Positions 45,365-55,026 of a stretch of 64,000 nt of DNA are shown here, in pieces (positions within the stretch are counted from its first letter, which is position 1; every line of letters starts with the position of its first letter). Where the stretch lies: the NCBI GenBank assembly GCA_016841825.1, contig JAENYK010000006.1, forward strand, positions 124,001-188,000. Reading direction: 5' to 3'. Both the position numbers and the translations under genes were made by a program. Below the pieces are notes generated by a model. It worked only from the letters and a program-made list of their open reading frames with translations, made no database searches and was not told the DNA's origin. Source of the stretch: Halothermothrix sp. (lineage in GTDB: Bacteria > Bacillota > Halanaerobiia > DY22613).

Positions 45365-46690
45365 ATGAAAGGTTATTACCATATTATAACATATGGATGT
45401 CAAATGAATGAACATGACTCGGAAAGATTAGCTGGTCAACTCAGAGAACTGGGCTATTCGTATATAGATGATTATACCAAAGCGGATATCATTCTCTTAA
45501 ATACATGTTGTGTTCGTGAGAATGCAGAATTAAAGGTATTTGGAAAAGTAGGAGAGTTAAAATCTCTCAAGCGTGAAAATCCTGAATTAATTATTGGTAT
45601 TGCTGGTTGTATGATGCAGCAGGAAACTGTGGTAGAAGAGTTGATGCGAAAATATCCCCATGTAGATTTGATCTTTGGAACTCACAATATTCATCAACTG
45701 GGTAATCTAATCAACCGTGTTTTGGAAAAACATCAACGTGTAGTAGATATCTGGGATGAGTGGAAAGAATTAATTCCGGAATTACCATCTGAGCGTAAAT
45801 CACCTTTCCAGGCATGGGTATCTATTATTTTAGGTTGTAATAATTTCTGTACATACTGTATCGTCCCTTATGTTCGTGGTCGGGAACGGAGCAGACCAAT
45901 GGAGGAGATTGTAAATGAGGTGCAGCGGTTAGTTGCCGATGGTGTAATTGAGATCACACTTCTGGGTCAGAATGTGAACTCCTATGGAAAAGATTTTACA
46001 GAACAGCAGATAGATTTTGCAGATCTTTTACAAGAATTAGATAAAATTGAAGGTTTAGAACGGATTAGATACATGACTTCCCATCCCAGGGATTTCTCCG
46101 ATAAACTAATTGAAACCATCAGGGATACTCGAAAGGTTTGTGAACACTTTCATCTACCGGTTCAATCTGGTTCTACCCGGATTATGAAGAAGATGAATCG
46201 CGGTTATACTCAGAATGCGTATCTGGAATTGATTCAGAAGATTAGAAGAGAGGTCCCTAATTCAAGTATTACTACAGACTTTATTGTCGGTTTTCCGGGA
46301 GAAAGTGAAGAAGATTTTGCTGAAACATTAAAATTAGTGGATTTGGTAGGTTTTGATGCTGCATACACATTCATTTATTCACAACGTACGGGTACTCCAG
46401 CTGCGGAATATAAAGAACAGGTTCCCGATGAGGTTAAAAAAGAACGCCTTCAGCGATTGATGGATCTGCAGGCTGAGAAGAGTTTGCAGCAGAATCTAAA
46501 ACTGATGAATCAGGTTGTGGAAGTTTTAGTCGAAGGAGAGAGTAAAAGTAATTCAAATCGTTTTCAGGGACGAACCAGAACTAATAAACTAGTGTTATTT
46601 GACAAAGGAAATAAGGATTTGACAGGAAAATTAGTTGATGTGCAGGTTAACAAAGTTCAGAGTTGGAATCTATATGGAGAAATGGTTTAG
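45365..46690 (+). CDS. miaB: tRNA-2-methylthio-N6-dimethylallyladenosine synthase
   Basis: Radical SAM methylthiotransferase that adds the methylthio group to i6A37 of tRNAs reading UNN codons. The 441-residue protein has the N-terminal UPF0004 domain with three cluster Cys (YGCQMNEHDS, NTCCVRENA, AGCMMQQE), the radical SAM motif GCNNFCTYCIVPYVRG (CxxxCxxC) and a C-terminal TRAM domain (VVEVLVEGESKSNSNRFQGRTRTNKLVLF). Its substrate precursor is made by MiaA, also encoded in this window. SD AAGGAGGAAAC precedes ATG 45365. The 338-bp gap upstream holds no clear element (see rejected items). Confidence 0.95.
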   Translation: MKGYYHIITYGCQMNEHDSERLAGQLRELGYSYIDDYTKADIILLNTCCVRENAELKVFGKVGELKSLKRENPELIIGIAGCMMQQETVVEELMRKYPHVDLIFGTHNIHQLGNLINRVLEKHQRVVDIWDEWKELIPELPSERKSPFQAWVSIILGCNNFCTYCIVPYVRGRERSRPMEEIVNEVQRLVADGVIEITLLGQNVNSYGKDFTEQQIDFADLLQELDKIEGLERIRYMTSHPRDFSDKLIETIRDTRKVCEHFHLPVQSGSTRIMKKMNRGYTQNAYLELIQKIRREVPNSSITTDFIVGFPGESEEDFAETLKLVDLVGFDAAYTFIYSQRTGTPAAEYKEQVPDEVKKERLQRLMDLQAEKSLQQNLKLMNQVVEVLVEGESKSNSNRFQGRTRTNKLVLFDKGNKDLTGKLVDVQVNKVQSWNLYGEMV

Positions 46691-46725
46691 AGATTAAAAA
46701 AATAATTTATAGGAGGTAATTGTAA

Positions 46726-47802
46726 ATGAGAGAGGTAAATAGGAAATGGTTTAGAATAGTGCTAGTTAGTATATTCCTACTACTTGCTATAGCTACTACT
46801 GCTTTTGCAGATTTAAAGACTGTCAATCTGGATATTGAAAAAGTACTGCAGATGAATGCAGATAAGATCATCTATAACGAGAATGGTAGTAAATTTGCTA
46901 TTCTCTTAAAGGAGAACATAGCAACCAAAAAGAAAAAATATGGGATTTATTTATATGATTTTATCCAGGGTACATGGACCAGAGGTCCCGAATTGTCTTC
47001 AGGTTATCCGGGTGATTTGGAACCATTAGTGTTTAACAAAGATGGGAGTAGATTAGCTTTTCGGTTAGGGGAAGATTTGTTAGTGCTGGATACGATGACT
47101 AATAAGATTACCCATCAATTAAAAGGAGTAGGTTCTTCAACTCAGGCAGCTTTTTCCCCAGATGATAGATATGTAGCTTTTTTGATGATGGCTGAATGGG
47201 AGGTTCCTACTAGTCTTTTTCTTTTTGATTTGACAGCAGAAGAGGAGAACGCACAGTTAATTCCGGGTGTAATATATGAGGGTGAGTTCAGTGCGGCTGG
47301 TCCTTTGAGTTGGACTAATGATAGTACAGGTATTTATTTTATCGAAGAGTTTACCTGGGGAACCATTAATTCTAAAGGTATCTTAAAAAAATATGACCTG
47401 ACTAGTAACCGGGTTAGCGAAGTTTACAATATTAAAGCTCCTACGACAAGAGTATCTCAATATTTTTTTAGTCCCAACGGAGAATACCGTGCTTTAGTAA
47501 TGAGAGATCTGGATGAGAACCTGGTCAACAGTCGTTATGGGCTCTTAATTCAAAAAGATGGTCAGTTCGTCTATGGAGCACAATTTCAGAATTGGCGTGA
47601 TAGCATTGAGACAGAGGTGACAGATTATTTATCAACAGCAGGTTGGGTAGGGAATGGATTTTTCTACTGGATAAATCATAATGAAACAGGTTCAACCTTA
47701 TATTTATATAGTATTGAAGATGACGAACTGGCTGAAAAAAGTTATTCAGAGCAGATACATTTGACTCCTGCAGGAATTTTGCTCAAAATGGTGAAAGAGT
47801 AA
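46726..47802 (+). CDS. secreted TolB/WD40-like beta-propeller protein
   Basis: The 358-residue protein has a signal peptide (about 1-28, ending ATTAFA) and repeated beta-propeller blades with the SPDDRYVAFLM and SPNGEYRALVMR motifs (at about 145, 245) seen in TolB/PD40 proteins. No catalytic residues are visible. It sits 35 bp after miaB with SD AGGAGGTAATTG, so could be on the same transcript. Function unknown; a periplasmic binding scaffold is the likely reading. Confidence 0.65.
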   Translation: MREVNRKWFRIVLVSIFLLLAIATTAFADLKTVNLDIEKVLQMNADKIIYNENGSKFAILLKENIATKKKKYGIYLYDFIQGTWTRGPELSSGYPGDLEPLVFNKDGSRLAFRLGEDLLVLDTMTNKITHQLKGVGSSTQAAFSPDDRYVAFLMMAEWEVPTSLFLFDLTAEEENAQLIPGVIYEGEFSAAGPLSWTNDSTGIYFIEEFTWGTINSKGILKKYDLTSNRVSEVYNIKAPTTRVSQYFFSPNGEYRALVMRDLDENLVNSRYGLLIQKDGQFVYGAQFQNWRDSIETEVTDYLSTAGWVGNGFFYWINHNETGSTLYLYSIEDDELAEKSYSEQIHLTPAGILLKMVKE

Positions 47803-47874
47803 AAATTAATTGCGAGATGGATAACAAAGAGGCAGCTCTTTTTGAAGAAGTGAATTTAAAGACATCAACAGCAA

Positions 47875-47928
47875 AAACAGGGCTGTATTACGATGGTTTT
47901 TCATAAAGCATCGTAATACAGCCCTGTT
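47875..47928 (-). terminator. 19-bp hairpin terminator of the polysaccharide deacetylase gene
   Basis: AACAGGGCTGTATTACGATG pairs with CATCGTAATACAGCCCTGTT around GGTTTTTCATAAAG. On the minus strand the stem is followed by TTTTTGC, which suits the deacetylase gene ending at 47940. On the + strand there is no T tract. Confidence 0.8.
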
Positions 47929-47939
47929 CATCTAATAAC

Positions 47940-48737
47940 TTATTTGTCATTTAAAGAGGATTGAGAAGTGAAGTTCTCCCACTCAGTTATGGCTTTTTCA
48001 ATTGTTGTAACTTTGACATTAGATTCCTGCAGTAAGTGCAAAATTTGTTCAAATTGGTCTGGGGGACAGAAATATTCATTGCCACCCTCGGCGATCTCGT
48101 GAAAGACTAGAATTAACCAGGAATTGTCTGCCCTGGCTTGTTTAATCCAGTGTTTGATATCTACAATTAGAGTATCTTTTAAGACTACCTGCACATGTTG
48201 TTCTGGTTGGATTGGTGAGTCAAAGATAATCAATTCTTTAGCTCTGGCAGCTTTGTAGTTTTGGCTGACCAGTAATGCTACATACTGATCCCAGACAGTC
48301 ATAGGACTACAGAAAAAAGCGTTATCCAAAGTTAATAGTCCATCACCAATTAACACATTACGGGAACCTACAACTTCATCATATAAGGTAGCCTGATCTA
48401 GTTTACGTAAATCAGGATGGGTTCGACTATGTGATCCAATCTCCCAACCAGCGTCTTTCATTAATTTGATCTGATCTAAAGTCATATGTTTTGGACGGTC
48501 AATGAGGTTAGTTGGAAGAAACATTGTTCCTACATAACCATACTTCTCCATCAGAGGGAAAGCATTGGTATAAATGCCTTGATAACCATCATCAAAATGT
48601 AACATTACCAAAAGAGGACTTTCTTCTTGCTTTGAAAGACTGATACTCTGGGCATTGATTGGCCAGGTCAGTAAAATACTAAGGATAAGGCTAGCAATAA
48701 TTAATTTGGGGATTGCTAATACAGTGATATTCTTCAT
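47940..48737 (-). CDS. secreted polysaccharide deacetylase (NodB-type)
   Basis: Removes acetyl groups from peptidoglycan or another N-acetyl glycan outside the membrane. The 265-residue protein has a signal peptide (about 1-29, ending INAQS) and the NodB core: LLVMLHFDDGYQGIY (Asp pair of motif 1), GWEIGSHSRTHPDLRKL (metal-binding HSxxHP motif) and WLILVFHEIAEGG near the end, where motif 5 lies. Reading direction is opposite to its neighbours, so it interrupts the miaB to mutS stretch. SD GGAGGTTAAAT precedes ATG 48737. Confidence 0.88.
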   Translation of the reverse strand: MKNITVLAIPKLIIASLILSILLTWPINAQSISLSKQEESPLLVMLHFDDGYQGIYTNAFPLMEKYGYVGTMFLPTNLIDRPKHMTLDQIKLMKDAGWEIGSHSRTHPDLRKLDQATLYDEVVGSRNVLIGDGLLTLDNAFFCSPMTVWDQYVALLVSQNYKAARAKELIIFDSPIQPEQHVQVVLKDTLIVDIKHWIKQARADNSWLILVFHEIAEGGNEYFCPPDQFEQILHLLQESNVKVTTIEKAITEWENFTSQSSLNDK

Positions 48738-48870
48738 ATTTAACCTCCGTTTTGCTATGTATTTCCTCCTCTAAATATATCAGATTATGGAATTCTGATA
48801 TACATTCATAGTATCATTCGTCTTCTTACCCCTTTTTTCCTGCTTTTTTGTGAAAAGTAAACTCTTCTCT

Positions 48871-48905
48871 TTGAACTTTATTTCTGCAGCGACCTATGAT
48901 ATAAT
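48871..48905 (+). promoter_or_regulatory. possible promoter of mutS
   Basis: TGATATAAT (48897-48905) is an extended -10. TTGAAC at 48871-48876 is 23 bp upstream, too far for a normal -35. The -10 sits about 40 bp before TTG 48945. Confidence 0.4.
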
Positions 48906-48944
48906 TATTTGTTAGAAACGTAAATTGCAAAGGGGTGCATTAAT

Positions 48945-51656
48945 TTGAGCCAGATGACACCGATGATGCAACAATATAGTGCAATCAAGCGAAAATATAT
49001 GGATTGTATTCTTTTTTTCCGGATGGGGGACTTTTATGAGATGTTTAATGAAGATGCTAAGACTGCATCCCGGGAATTAGAGATTACTTTAACTTCCAGA
49101 AATAAAGGTAGTGGGGATAAGACGCCAATGGCTGGAGTGCCCCATCATTCTGCCGATACATATATTGCTCAATTGGTAAAAAAGGGATATAAAGTAGCTA
49201 TTTGCGAACAGTTGGAATCTCCCGAGGAGGCACAAGGCATAGTCAAAAGAGATGTGGTCAGGGTTATCACTCCTGGTACAGTGATGGACAATCTAACTTT
49301 ACAGGAAGATCAGAATAATTATTTGGGGGTGCTTGTTCTTTACCAGAATAGAATTGGTTTTGCCTATGTGGATATCTCTACCGGTGAATTTGCTGTAACC
49401 GAGATGGAATGGGAATTGGGTAAAGTAATTGACGAGATATCCAGGGTGTTACCTACAGAATTAATTATCTCACAGGAGCTTAATGATCATCCGGAACTGA
49501 CCAGTTTTCTTCGAGAGCAGCTAAAAGTTGTGATCAATTATCTGGAAGATAGATTTGATTATAAAAAAGCTTATCAGAGTTTGCTCCAGCATTTTGAAAC
49601 CAGGACTCTCCATGGGTTTGGTTGTGAAGAGTTAAAAGCCGGAATTATTGCTGCTGGAGCGGCTATAGATTTTTTGAATCGAACTCAGAAAAGGAGTCTG
49701 GGTCATATTAATCGACTGACTACGTATATGACTCAGGAATTTATGATTTTGGATGCTGCCACTAGACGAAATCTGGAGTTAACGTCTACTTTAAGAGATG
49801 GACGGAGACGGGGAAGTCTTTTGGGTGTCCTTGATCGAACCATTACCGCTATGGGAGGGCGTAAACTGAAACAGTGGATTAATCAACCACTGTTGGAACA
49901 GACTTTGATCGAACAGAGATTAGAAGCAGTTACGGAATTAATCGATCATCTTTATGAATTGGAGTCCATTCGCGATGTTTTGAAAAATATTTATGATATT
50001 GAACGTCTGTTAAGTAGGATCGTTTATGGATCAGCTAATGCCAGAGATCTAGTTGCTTTAAAACAATCTTTGAGTTATCTCCCACAGATTAAGGAATTGT
50101 TAGGGAACTTCCAGATCCCGTTGGTTAAAAATTTACGTTCAAGATTAGATTTACTTAGTGATATTACTGAGTTAATTGATAACTCGATTGCTGATGATCC
50201 ACCAACAGGTCTAAAGGATGGTGGGCTGATCAAAGCAGATTTTAATGCTGATTTAGACAAGATTAGAGATGCGGCCACCAATGGTAAAGAATGGATCGCC
50301 CGTCTGGAACGTCAGGAGAAAGAAAGGACAGGGATCAAATCTTTAAAAGTAGGGTTTAACAAAGTTTTTGGATACTATCTAGAAGTTACTAAAGCAAACC
50401 TAAGCCTGGTTCCTGATGATTATATTCGTAAACAGACTCTGGCCAATGCTGAGCGTTTTATTACCCCTGATTTAAAGGAGAAGGAATCTTTGATTCTGGG
50501 ATCTGAGGAGAAGAGTGTGGCTTTAGAATATGAGTTATTTGTTCAGATAAGAGAGCAGGTGGCCCGGGCTACACAGAGAATTCAAATCAGTGCCTGGGTG
50601 CTTTCTGAGGTAGATGTCTTATGTTCTCTGGGTATCGTAGCGATTGAGAATAATTATTGTCGTCCCCTGATAAAACCAGATGATGAGATAATGATTATTA
50701 AAGGTCGTCATCCGGTAGTTGAGGATATGCTAAAAGATCCTTTTATCCCCAATGACACATTTTTAGATGGGGAGGCATCTAGATTTGCAATTATTACTGG
50801 GCCCAATATGTCGGGTAAATCGACCTATATGCGGCAGGTAGCTTTGATTGTTTTAATGGCTCAGATTGGTTCATATGTTCCCGCCGAAAAGGCAACCATT
50901 GGTCTGGTCGATCGGATTTTTACTCGAGTGGGAGCCAGTGATGATTTGACGACGGGGCAGAGTACCTTCATGGTAGAGATGAATGAAGTGGCCAATATCG
51001 TCCATCATGCTACCCATAAGAGTTTGATTATTCTTGATGAGGTAGGTAGGGGAACCAGTACTTATGATGGATTGAGTATTGCCTGGGCTGTAATTGAATA
51101 TATTCATGATCGAGAGAGGATTGGAGCCAGAACCCTTTTTGCTACCCATTATCACGAGTTAACGGTTCTGGAAGATCAGTTAGCAGGTGTACGTAATTAT
51201 AATATTGCAGTTGAAGAGAATGATGAAGATGGCGTTGTCTTTCGACATGAGATTATTCCGGGTTCTGCAGATCAAAGTTATGGGATTGAGGTAGCTCGCC
51301 TGGCTGGATTACCTAAAAGAATTTTGGAACGAGCTCAGGAGATTTTGATTAATTTAGAGGAAGGTAATACTGGTTCCATCTTGAGGGAGTTTGCTCAGAT
51401 AGCTGTAGTTCGGGAGGATCAAGAGATGAATGACCAATCAGTAGCTGGCTCAAGAGCTAAAGATAAACAGGCTATCAGTACTGAGTCAGCCAGAACTTCA
51501 ACTCAAGTCAACTCGATGGTTCAACAGTTATCTTTATTTGGAATGGAAGAACATCCTGTGGTGGAAAAATTGCGGGAATTGGATGTATTAGCTATGACTC
51601 CCATGGATGCGATGAATGTGTTATATCTGTTAAAGAAAGAGGTTGAAGGGAAGTGA
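48945..51656 (+). CDS. mutS: DNA mismatch-repair ATPase MutS
   Basis: Recognises mispairs and recruits MutL. The 903-residue protein contains the mismatch-binding domain with the Phe-x-Glu pair in MGDFYEMF (about residues 26-33), the connector and lever domains, and the ATPase domain with Walker A TGPNMSGKSTYMRQ, STFMVEMNEVANI and Walker B LIILDEVGRGTSTYDGLSIAWA. FATHYHELTVL follows. A C-terminal region ends with QLSLFGMEE, as in the beta-clamp-binding motif of Firmicute MutS. TTG 48945 follows AAAGGGGTGC. The stop is 4 bp before the mutL start, so the pair is coupled. Confidence 0.97.
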   Translation: MSQMTPMMQQYSAIKRKYMDCILFFRMGDFYEMFNEDAKTASRELEITLTSRNKGSGDKTPMAGVPHHSADTYIAQLVKKGYKVAICEQLESPEEAQGIVKRDVVRVITPGTVMDNLTLQEDQNNYLGVLVLYQNRIGFAYVDISTGEFAVTEMEWELGKVIDEISRVLPTELIISQELNDHPELTSFLREQLKVVINYLEDRFDYKKAYQSLLQHFETRTLHGFGCEELKAGIIAAGAAIDFLNRTQKRSLGHINRLTTYMTQEFMILDAATRRNLELTSTLRDGRRRGSLLGVLDRTITAMGGRKLKQWINQPLLEQTLIEQRLEAVTELIDHLYELESIRDVLKNIYDIERLLSRIVYGSANARDLVALKQSLSYLPQIKELLGNFQIPLVKNLRSRLDLLSDITELIDNSIADDPPTGLKDGGLIKADFNADLDKIRDAATNGKEWIARLERQEKERTGIKSLKVGFNKVFGYYLEVTKANLSLVPDDYIRKQTLANAERFITPDLKEKESLILGSEEKSVALEYELFVQIREQVARATQRIQISAWVLSEVDVLCSLGIVAIENNYCRPLIKPDDEIMIIKGRHPVVEDMLKDPFIPNDTFLDGEASRFAIITGPNMSGKSTYMRQVALIVLMAQIGSYVPAEKATIGLVDRIFTRVGASDDLTTGQSTFMVEMNEVANIVHHATHKSLIILDEVGRGTSTYDGLSIAWAVIEYIHDRERIGARTLFATHYHELTVLEDQLAGVRNYNIAVEENDEDGVVFRHEIIPGSADQSYGIEVARLAGLPKRILERAQEILINLEEGNTGSILREFAQIAVVREDQEMNDQSVAGSRAKDKQAISTESARTSTQVNSMVQQLSLFGMEEHPVVEKLRELDVLAMTPMDAMNVLYLLKKEVEGK

Positions 51657-51660
51657 TTTG

Positions 51661-53802
51661 ATGGCTTCAAAGATTGAGATTTTGGATAATTTGGTAGCCA
51701 ATCAGATAGCTGCCGGTGAAGTGATCGAGAGACCTGCATCAGTGGTTAAGGAGTTGATTGAGAATTCTATAGATGCAGGAAGTACACGAATTCAGGTTGA
51801 GATTGAAGATGGTGGGCGGAAATTGATTAGGGTTCTGGACAATGGTGAGGGTATTGCAAAAGATGATGTAATCCTGGCCTTTGAACGCCATGCTACTAGC
51901 AAAATCAGAGAGGCTTCTGATTTATTTTCAATCCGAACCCTTGGTTTTCGCGGTGAAGCCTTGCCCAGTATAGCAGCGGTAAGTAAGGTTACTGTGAAGA
52001 CCAGAACAGCAGAAGACACTGTTGGTAGTTTATTAAGGGTTGAAGGTGGAGAGTTAAGGGAACAGAAAGATGTAGGCATGGCGGTAGGAACTGATTTTAC
52101 TGTGGAAGATATATTTTTTAATACTCCGGCAAGATATAAATATTTAAAGACCGTCACTACAGAGTTGGGTCAGATTAGTGATATCTTTAATCGGATTGCT
52201 CTGGCAGAACCTCAGATTGCAATGACCTTAACTCATAATGGAAAGTTGATTAGTCGAACTCCGGGAACAGACCGTTTGCAAGATACCATTTTGAGTATTT
52301 TTGGACGGGAGTTGGTGGATAGTTTGCTTCAGGTTGAGCATGAAGAGAGTTATGTTCAAGTTTCTGGATATATTACTGACCCTACGGTTCACCGTTCATC
52401 CCGTAAACATCAGGTTTTCTTTGTTAATGATCGCTATGTTAGAAGTAGTCTGTTAAGTAGGGGAGTAGATGATGGTTATGCTAATCTCTTACCTCCCAAT
52501 AAATATCCAATAGTTTTTTTGTCTGTTAATATCAATCCTATCCATGTCGATGTCAATGTTCATCCAGCCAAATTTGAGGTCAAATTTAGCAGACCAGAGA
52601 TAGTGATGGATACTGTGACAAAGGGAATTCGCAGGGCTTTGCTTGAAGCCAATCTTCTGCCAACTTTTAAACCGATAAAGAAGATTGTTGATAAACAGTC
52701 AAAATCTATTATTCAGGAAAAATCTCTCTTTGAGCAAGATCAAATAGAGGATTTTAATACTTCCATGTCTAATAGTATTCTAGATGACACTGGTGCTGAA
52801 GCAAGCATAGATGCAAGTCGGAGGACTGATGCAAGTGTTGGTGCTAGTACCAGTGTTGATAAAGAAATTACTTACTCTGAAGATGCTAGATCTGTATCTG
52901 AAAAATCGGGTGATACGCAATATGTCCAGAACTTATCAACCTCTGGAAGAGTAGCAGAGCGAATGAAGGATATGGATCATTTGCTTGAACATGCACAGCA
53001 AAAGAATTGGGATCCGCTTAAAGGAAGAGGTTTGGACTCTCAGGAGAAGGGTAATAGCTATTCAGGTGGTAAGAAATCCTTACCACTTAGTTCATCCCGC
53101 AGACAATATCCTGGTTCAGATCGTGAAGCGGCTGAATTTGCTGATAAGAACACTGATCAGCGAAGGGGTTCTGGTGAAGAAGTCCAGAAAGTTGACCAGA
53201 AGCTCAATAATCGGGGGAGCTTTATCGCTGAATTGCTACCCATTGGACAGATTCATCAAACATATATCATCGCCCAAGGAAAAGATGGATTTTACGTTCT
53301 TGACCAGCATGTGGTTCATGAACGGATACTATACGAAGAGTTAATGAAGACTTTCAGAACCCGGGGACTTCCATCACAGACGCTCTTGATTCCTTTGACG
53401 CTGGAATTGACTTTAAAAGAGATTCAAGCTATTCAGGAGAACAGTGCTCTTTTTGACAAATTAGGTTTTGCTGTTGAGCATTTTGGAGGTAATACGGTGA
53501 TTATCAGAGCTGTGCCCGGGCAGATTGATGGTAGACCTGACAAAGATCTCTTTTTGGAGATTGTTGATCTGATTTTAGAAGATAAGAATGCGGGAGACCG
53601 TGCCGAACTTTACAAATATCTGATTACTACTCTTTCATGCAAAGGAGCGATAAAAGCTGGAGAACATCTAGAGCAGGGTGAGATGATCCGACTATTGCAG
53701 GAATTAAGTAAGACTGAGAACCCGTTGTTCTGTCCCCATGGGCGACCGATTCTTTTTCATATCTCAGAACACGATCTATTAAAAGCATTTCAGAGAATTT
53801 GA
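51661..53802 (+). CDS. mutL: DNA mismatch-repair endonuclease MutL
   Basis: The 713-residue protein has the GHKL ATPase domain (VANQIAAGEVIERPASVVKELIENSIDAG, DNGEGI, RGEALPSIAAVS), a linker of low complexity (about 340-520, rich in Ser/Asp) and a C-terminal endonuclease/dimerisation domain. The endonuclease motif reads DQHVVHERILYEE (usual DQHAxxExxxxE), so Val replaces Ala. The zinc-linked motifs SCKGAIKAGEH and FCPHGRPILFHIS are present. ATG 51661 follows AAGGGAAGTGA; the in-frame TTG 51643 lies inside mutS. It is encoded together with mutS, and miaA follows after 179 bp. Confidence 0.95.
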   Translation: MASKIEILDNLVANQIAAGEVIERPASVVKELIENSIDAGSTRIQVEIEDGGRKLIRVLDNGEGIAKDDVILAFERHATSKIREASDLFSIRTLGFRGEALPSIAAVSKVTVKTRTAEDTVGSLLRVEGGELREQKDVGMAVGTDFTVEDIFFNTPARYKYLKTVTTELGQISDIFNRIALAEPQIAMTLTHNGKLISRTPGTDRLQDTILSIFGRELVDSLLQVEHEESYVQVSGYITDPTVHRSSRKHQVFFVNDRYVRSSLLSRGVDDGYANLLPPNKYPIVFLSVNINPIHVDVNVHPAKFEVKFSRPEIVMDTVTKGIRRALLEANLLPTFKPIKKIVDKQSKSIIQEKSLFEQDQIEDFNTSMSNSILDDTGAEASIDASRRTDASVGASTSVDKEITYSEDARSVSEKSGDTQYVQNLSTSGRVAERMKDMDHLLEHAQQKNWDPLKGRGLDSQEKGNSYSGGKKSLPLSSSRRQYPGSDREAAEFADKNTDQRRGSGEEVQKVDQKLNNRGSFIAELLPIGQIHQTYIIAQGKDGFYVLDQHVVHERILYEELMKTFRTRGLPSQTLLIPLTLELTLKEIQAIQENSALFDKLGFAVEHFGGNTVIIRAVPGQIDGRPDKDLFLEIVDLILEDKNAGDRAELYKYLITTLSCKGAIKAGEHLEQGEMIRLLQELSKTENPLFCPHGRPILFHISEHDLLKAFQRI

Positions 53803-53981
53803 TTAAATGGACTTAATTTAGTGCAAACTTTATGCAAGTTTTGTGAAAAAAGTGATATATTAATTGTAGAAGGCTTATCTTGATTAGGCGAATTCTCTTT
53901 GCAGGTCCTCTTTACAGATCACTGCCTATCAGGATTACATAAGTTGAATTCTGTTGGGATAATAGACGAGGTGGTGAAGGG

Positions 53982-54914
53982 GTGCAGCGGTTATTAATTA
54001 TAGCAGGCCCTACAGCGGTAGGTAAGACTGATTTTTCACTTAAGTTGGCTAACGAGATAAAAGGTGAGATAATCTCTGCAGATTCTATGCAGATTTACAA
54101 AAAAATGAATATTGGTACAGCCAAACCTTCTGTTGAAGAGATGGCATTAGTTCCCCATCATATGGTTGATTGTATCTGGCCTGATGAGGAGTTTACTGTT
54201 GCAGATTATCAGGCTAGAGTCGAAAGTCTAATCTCTGAGATTAATGCTCGGGGATCGCTTCCAATGTTAGTTGGGGGAACGGGATTATATATTCAAGCTG
54301 TAACAGATGGTTTTATTTTCCCTGAAATGAAGACAGATTGGGAATTTCGTCAGGAGATGCAGCAATTGGCTAAAAATAAAGATACAGGAGCTGTGCATGA
54401 TCGCTTGAGAGAAGTGGACCCTGAACTGGCAGAGAAGCTTCATCCTAACGATCTGCGAAGAGTTATTCGGGGTATAGAGGTTTTTCGACAGACAGGCAAG
54501 ACCAGTACTTATTTTCAGAAGTTAGCTGATGAGAGACCTCCAAAATATGATACTATCAAAATTGGTCTAGTACGTGATCGGGAAGAATTATATCAAAGAA
54601 TTAATCTACGGGTCGATTTAATGATAGAAGCAGGTCTGGTGGAGGAAGTAAAAAGTCTATTGACAGATGGTTATGCATCTGACTTAATTTCCATGCAAGG
54701 GTTAGGGTATAAGGAAATTGTGAGTTATTTACATGGAGAATATGACCTGGATGAAGCAGAGTATTTGCTAAAAAGAGATACGAGACACTTTGCCAAACGT
54801 CAGTTAACCTGGTTTAAGCGGGATAGAGAGATGATCTGGTTGAACCCTGGCGAATTGACTACTGAAGAGATGGTCTTCAGGGTGAAAAAAATTATTTTTG
54901 AGAGATGGTGTTGA
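53982..54914 (+). CDS. miaA: tRNA dimethylallyltransferase
   Basis: Adds the dimethylallyl group to A37 of tRNAs reading UNN codons; its product is the substrate of MiaB (45365). The 310-residue protein has the P-loop GPTAVGKTDFS, the DSMQIYKKMNIGTAKP substrate loop, VGGTGLYIQAVTDG and RRDTRHFAKRQLTWFKRD near the C-terminus. GTG 53982 follows GAGGTGGTGAAGGG. In many Firmicutes hfq follows miaA; here a terminator and an MFS gene follow instead. Completeness is high. Confidence 0.97.
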   Translation: MQRLLIIAGPTAVGKTDFSLKLANEIKGEIISADSMQIYKKMNIGTAKPSVEEMALVPHHMVDCIWPDEEFTVADYQARVESLISEINARGSLPMLVGGTGLYIQAVTDGFIFPEMKTDWEFRQEMQQLAKNKDTGAVHDRLREVDPELAEKLHPNDLRRVIRGIEVFRQTGKTSTYFQKLADERPPKYDTIKIGLVRDREELYQRINLRVDLMIEAGLVEEVKSLLTDGYASDLISMQGLGYKEIVSYLHGEYDLDEAEYLLKRDTRHFAKRQLTWFKRDREMIWLNPGELTTEEMVFRVKKIIFERWC

Positions 54915-54953
54915 TCCCACAGATTGTATTATCTTGATCTGCTGGGATTTTTA
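54914..54953 (+). terminator. intrinsic terminator after miaA
   Basis: ATCCCACAGAT pairs with ATCTGCTGGGAT (one bulged base), then TTTTTACC. It starts on the last base of miaA. Confidence 0.75.
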
Positions 54954-55026
54954 CCTGTAATTAATATTTATTTTCCGAAATGCATTGTTACTTACCAACA
55001 TTAGTTTTTGGAAGGAGTATTGGAGA

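Noticed and set aside
53803-53981. Gap before miaA checked for a leader RNA
   Set aside because: Only weak pairing and no recognisable aptamer; a TATATT-like -10 is the only possible signal.
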